Origin: Candidatus Nitrosotenuis sp.
GTDB lineage: Archaea; Thermoproteota; Nitrososphaeria; Nitrososphaerales; Nitrosopumilaceae
Direction: 5' to 3'
Assembly: GCA_023252015.1 (NCBI GenBank)
Contig: JAHEXS010000018.1
Location: forward strand, 1-14,027
Length of the DNA: 14,027 nt
The position numbers were made by a program, and so were the translations under genes. This document shows, one piece after another, positions 13,055 to 14,027 of the stretch. Under the pieces are notes generated by a model. That model searched no databases and was not told the DNA's origin. It saw only the letters and a program-made list of their open reading frames with translations. Within the stretch, counting starts at the first letter, position 1; the number at the start of each line of letters is the position of its first letter.

Positions 13055-14027
13055 AGTCCGATTCTGATATCAAGTATCTTGCATCCTTTGCCTTGTTCCA
13101 TTACAAGGACAGGATTCATGTCAAGCTCTTTTATTTCCTTAAAGTCAGTTACAAGTGCAGAAAGTTTCTGAATCAGCTCTGAAAGTTTTTTCAGATCAGA
13201 TGGCTTTTCTCCTCTTACTCCTTCTAGTATTTTCTTTGTCTTGATTGAGTTTATCATGTCGTCTGCTTCTTTGTTTGTTATTGGTGCTAGTCTGAATGTG
13301 ACGTCTTTTAGTACTTCAACATAGATTCCACCCATTCCAAGCATTATGACTGGGCCAAATCCAGGTTCTAGCTTTGAGCCGATAATCAGTTCTTTTCCGC
13401 CCTTTACCATTTCTTGGACCAAAATTCCTGTGATTGTGGCTTTTTGGTTGTATTTTTTGGCGTTTTTAATTATGGTGTTAAATGCATCGCGCACATCCTT
13501 TTCAATTGACATTCCCACCTTTACGCCTCCCGCATCGGATTTGTGAATTATCTGTGGGGATGCAATCTTCATTACAACTGGAAATCCAATTTTCTTTGCT
13601 GCCTTTACTGCCTCGTCTTCTGTTTTTGCAAGTATGCTTTGAGGTAGTGGAAACCCATACGCCCTCAAGACTTCCTGGCCTTCTTCTTCTAGCAGGTTGG
13701 TTCTTCCTTGTTTTTTGACTGCATCAAAAACCTTCTTTACCTTTACCTTGTCTGCCTTGAATTTTGTAATTGTTCCTTCTGAGGATTGTTGCCATGCAGT
13801 AAATCTCAGCATTGCACGCAGTGCACGAATTGCGCCTTCTGCATAGGTATAGTATGGAACGTCACCTGCTGCCAAAATTTCCCTGTTCTTTATTCCCTCA
13901 TCTAGTCCCATTAGACTGGCAAGCATTGTTTTTTTGTATTTTTTTGACATTCCAACTATGACTTCGGCAAGCTTGTCATAGTCTAAAGTAGCAGATGGGG
14001 TGCACATTGCAATAACAGAGCCGACAT
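13051..14027 (-). CDS. ADP-forming acyl-CoA synthetase, C-terminal part (runs off window)
   Basis: This family makes acyl-CoA from acid, CoA and ATP, giving ADP and phosphate. About 325 C-terminal residues are visible, and the frame stays open to the right edge (VGSVIAMCTPSATLDYDKLA), so the start is outside. The visible part holds the end of the ligase-CoA domain (TMLASLMGLDEG) and a full ATP-grasp domain: LLEEEGQEVLRAYGFPLP, GFPVVMKIASPQIIHKSDAGG, LVQEMVKGGKELIIG, FGPVIMLGMGGIYVEVLKD and the closing ELDMNPVLV. In thaumarchaea two such enzymes serve carbon fixation, as 3-hydroxypropionyl-CoA and 4-hydroxybutyryl-CoA synthetases. The dehydratase in this window hints at the 4-hydroxybutyrate enzyme, but which one cannot be told from this fragment. 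Confidence 0.9.
   Translation of the reverse strand, partial: VGSVIAMCTPSATLDYDKLAEVIVGMSKKYKKTMLASLMGLDEGIKNREILAAGDVPYYTYAEGAIRALRAMLRFTAWQQSSEGTITKFKADKVKVKKVFDAVKKQGRTNLLEEEGQEVLRAYGFPLPQSILAKTEDEAVKAAKKIGFPVVMKIASPQIIHKSDAGGVKVGMSIEKDVRDAFNTIIKNAKKYNQKATITGILVQEMVKGGKELIIGSKLEPGFGPVIMLGMGGIYVEVLKDVTFRLAPITNKEADDMINSIKTKKILEGVRGEKPSDLKKLSELIQKLSALVTDFKEIKELDMNPVLVMEQGKGCKILDIRIGL

Noticed and set aside
1..14027. tRNA, rRNA, insertion sequence or integrase
   Set aside because: I scanned the intergenic regions by eye and found no tRNA cloverleaf, rRNA segment, transposase motif or terminal inverted repeats. Small structured RNAs could still be missed.

Overview
The window is chromosomal DNA of an ammonia-oxidising archaeon (Nitrososphaerota/Thaumarchaeota), most likely order Nitrosopumilales. 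This rests on a 4-hydroxybutyryl-CoA dehydratase and an ADP-forming acyl-CoA synthetase (enzymes of the hydroxypropionate/hydroxybutyrate CO2-fixation cycle), a secreted protein with a C-terminal PEF-type sorting tail, a Sec11-like signal peptidase, AT-rich intergenic DNA, and many genes whose start codon lies about 24-30 nt downstream of a TATA-like box (leaderless transcripts). The genus cannot be fixed from sequence reading alone.

Layout. 1-135: 3' end of an unidentified gene. 136-1070: decayed DNA, with a broken minus-strand gene for a secreted-type beta-sandwich protein that carries a 16-bp tandem repeat (311-413), then a small DUF3303-like gene broken by one frameshift (756-1069). 1070-1414: gene-poor, with a 10-bp inverted repeat and a short remnant resembling the first pseudogene. 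1415-4128 (minus strand): a zinc-ribbon protein, a PEF-CTERM-type secreted helical protein, a second zinc-ribbon protein and a thioredoxin. 4229-6832 (plus strand): a PRC-barrel/zinc-ribbon protein, a signal peptidase I one base behind it, and a malic enzyme. 6885-10493 (minus strand): 4-hydroxybutyryl-CoA dehydratase, 3-methyladenine DNA glycosylase I, and a bicarbonate transporter pair SbtA-SbtB. 10620-12029: an arsenic-resistance cluster, arsC-aqpS on the minus strand (4-nt ATGA overlap) divergent from arsR, with a perfect inverted repeat between them. 12040-12618 (minus strand): a three-helix membrane protein resembling a lone voltage-sensor domain, and a 46-residue membrane protein. 12734-13054 (plus strand): a small zinc-finger gene interrupted by an in-frame TGA before a C-terminal membrane helix. 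13051-14027 (minus strand): C-terminal part of an ADP-forming acyl-CoA synthetase that runs off the window.

How the genes fit together. Thaumarchaeal carbon fixation uses bicarbonate as substrate of a biotin-dependent carboxylase, so an SbtA-type Na+/HCO3- symporter with its PII-like regulator, set between two enzymes of the same cycle, suggests a locus for supplying and using inorganic carbon. The ars cluster has the logic of the Sinorhizobium aqpS system: ArsC reduces arsenate to arsenite, AqpS lets arsenite leave the cell, and ArsR senses arsenite. Thioredoxin, encoded elsewhere in the window, is a plausible reductant for ArsC. Three neighbouring genes end in near-identical zinc-ribbon modules fused to unrelated front halves. 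Three separate genes in this one window carry disabling frameshifts or stops, which is either local decay or sequencing error.
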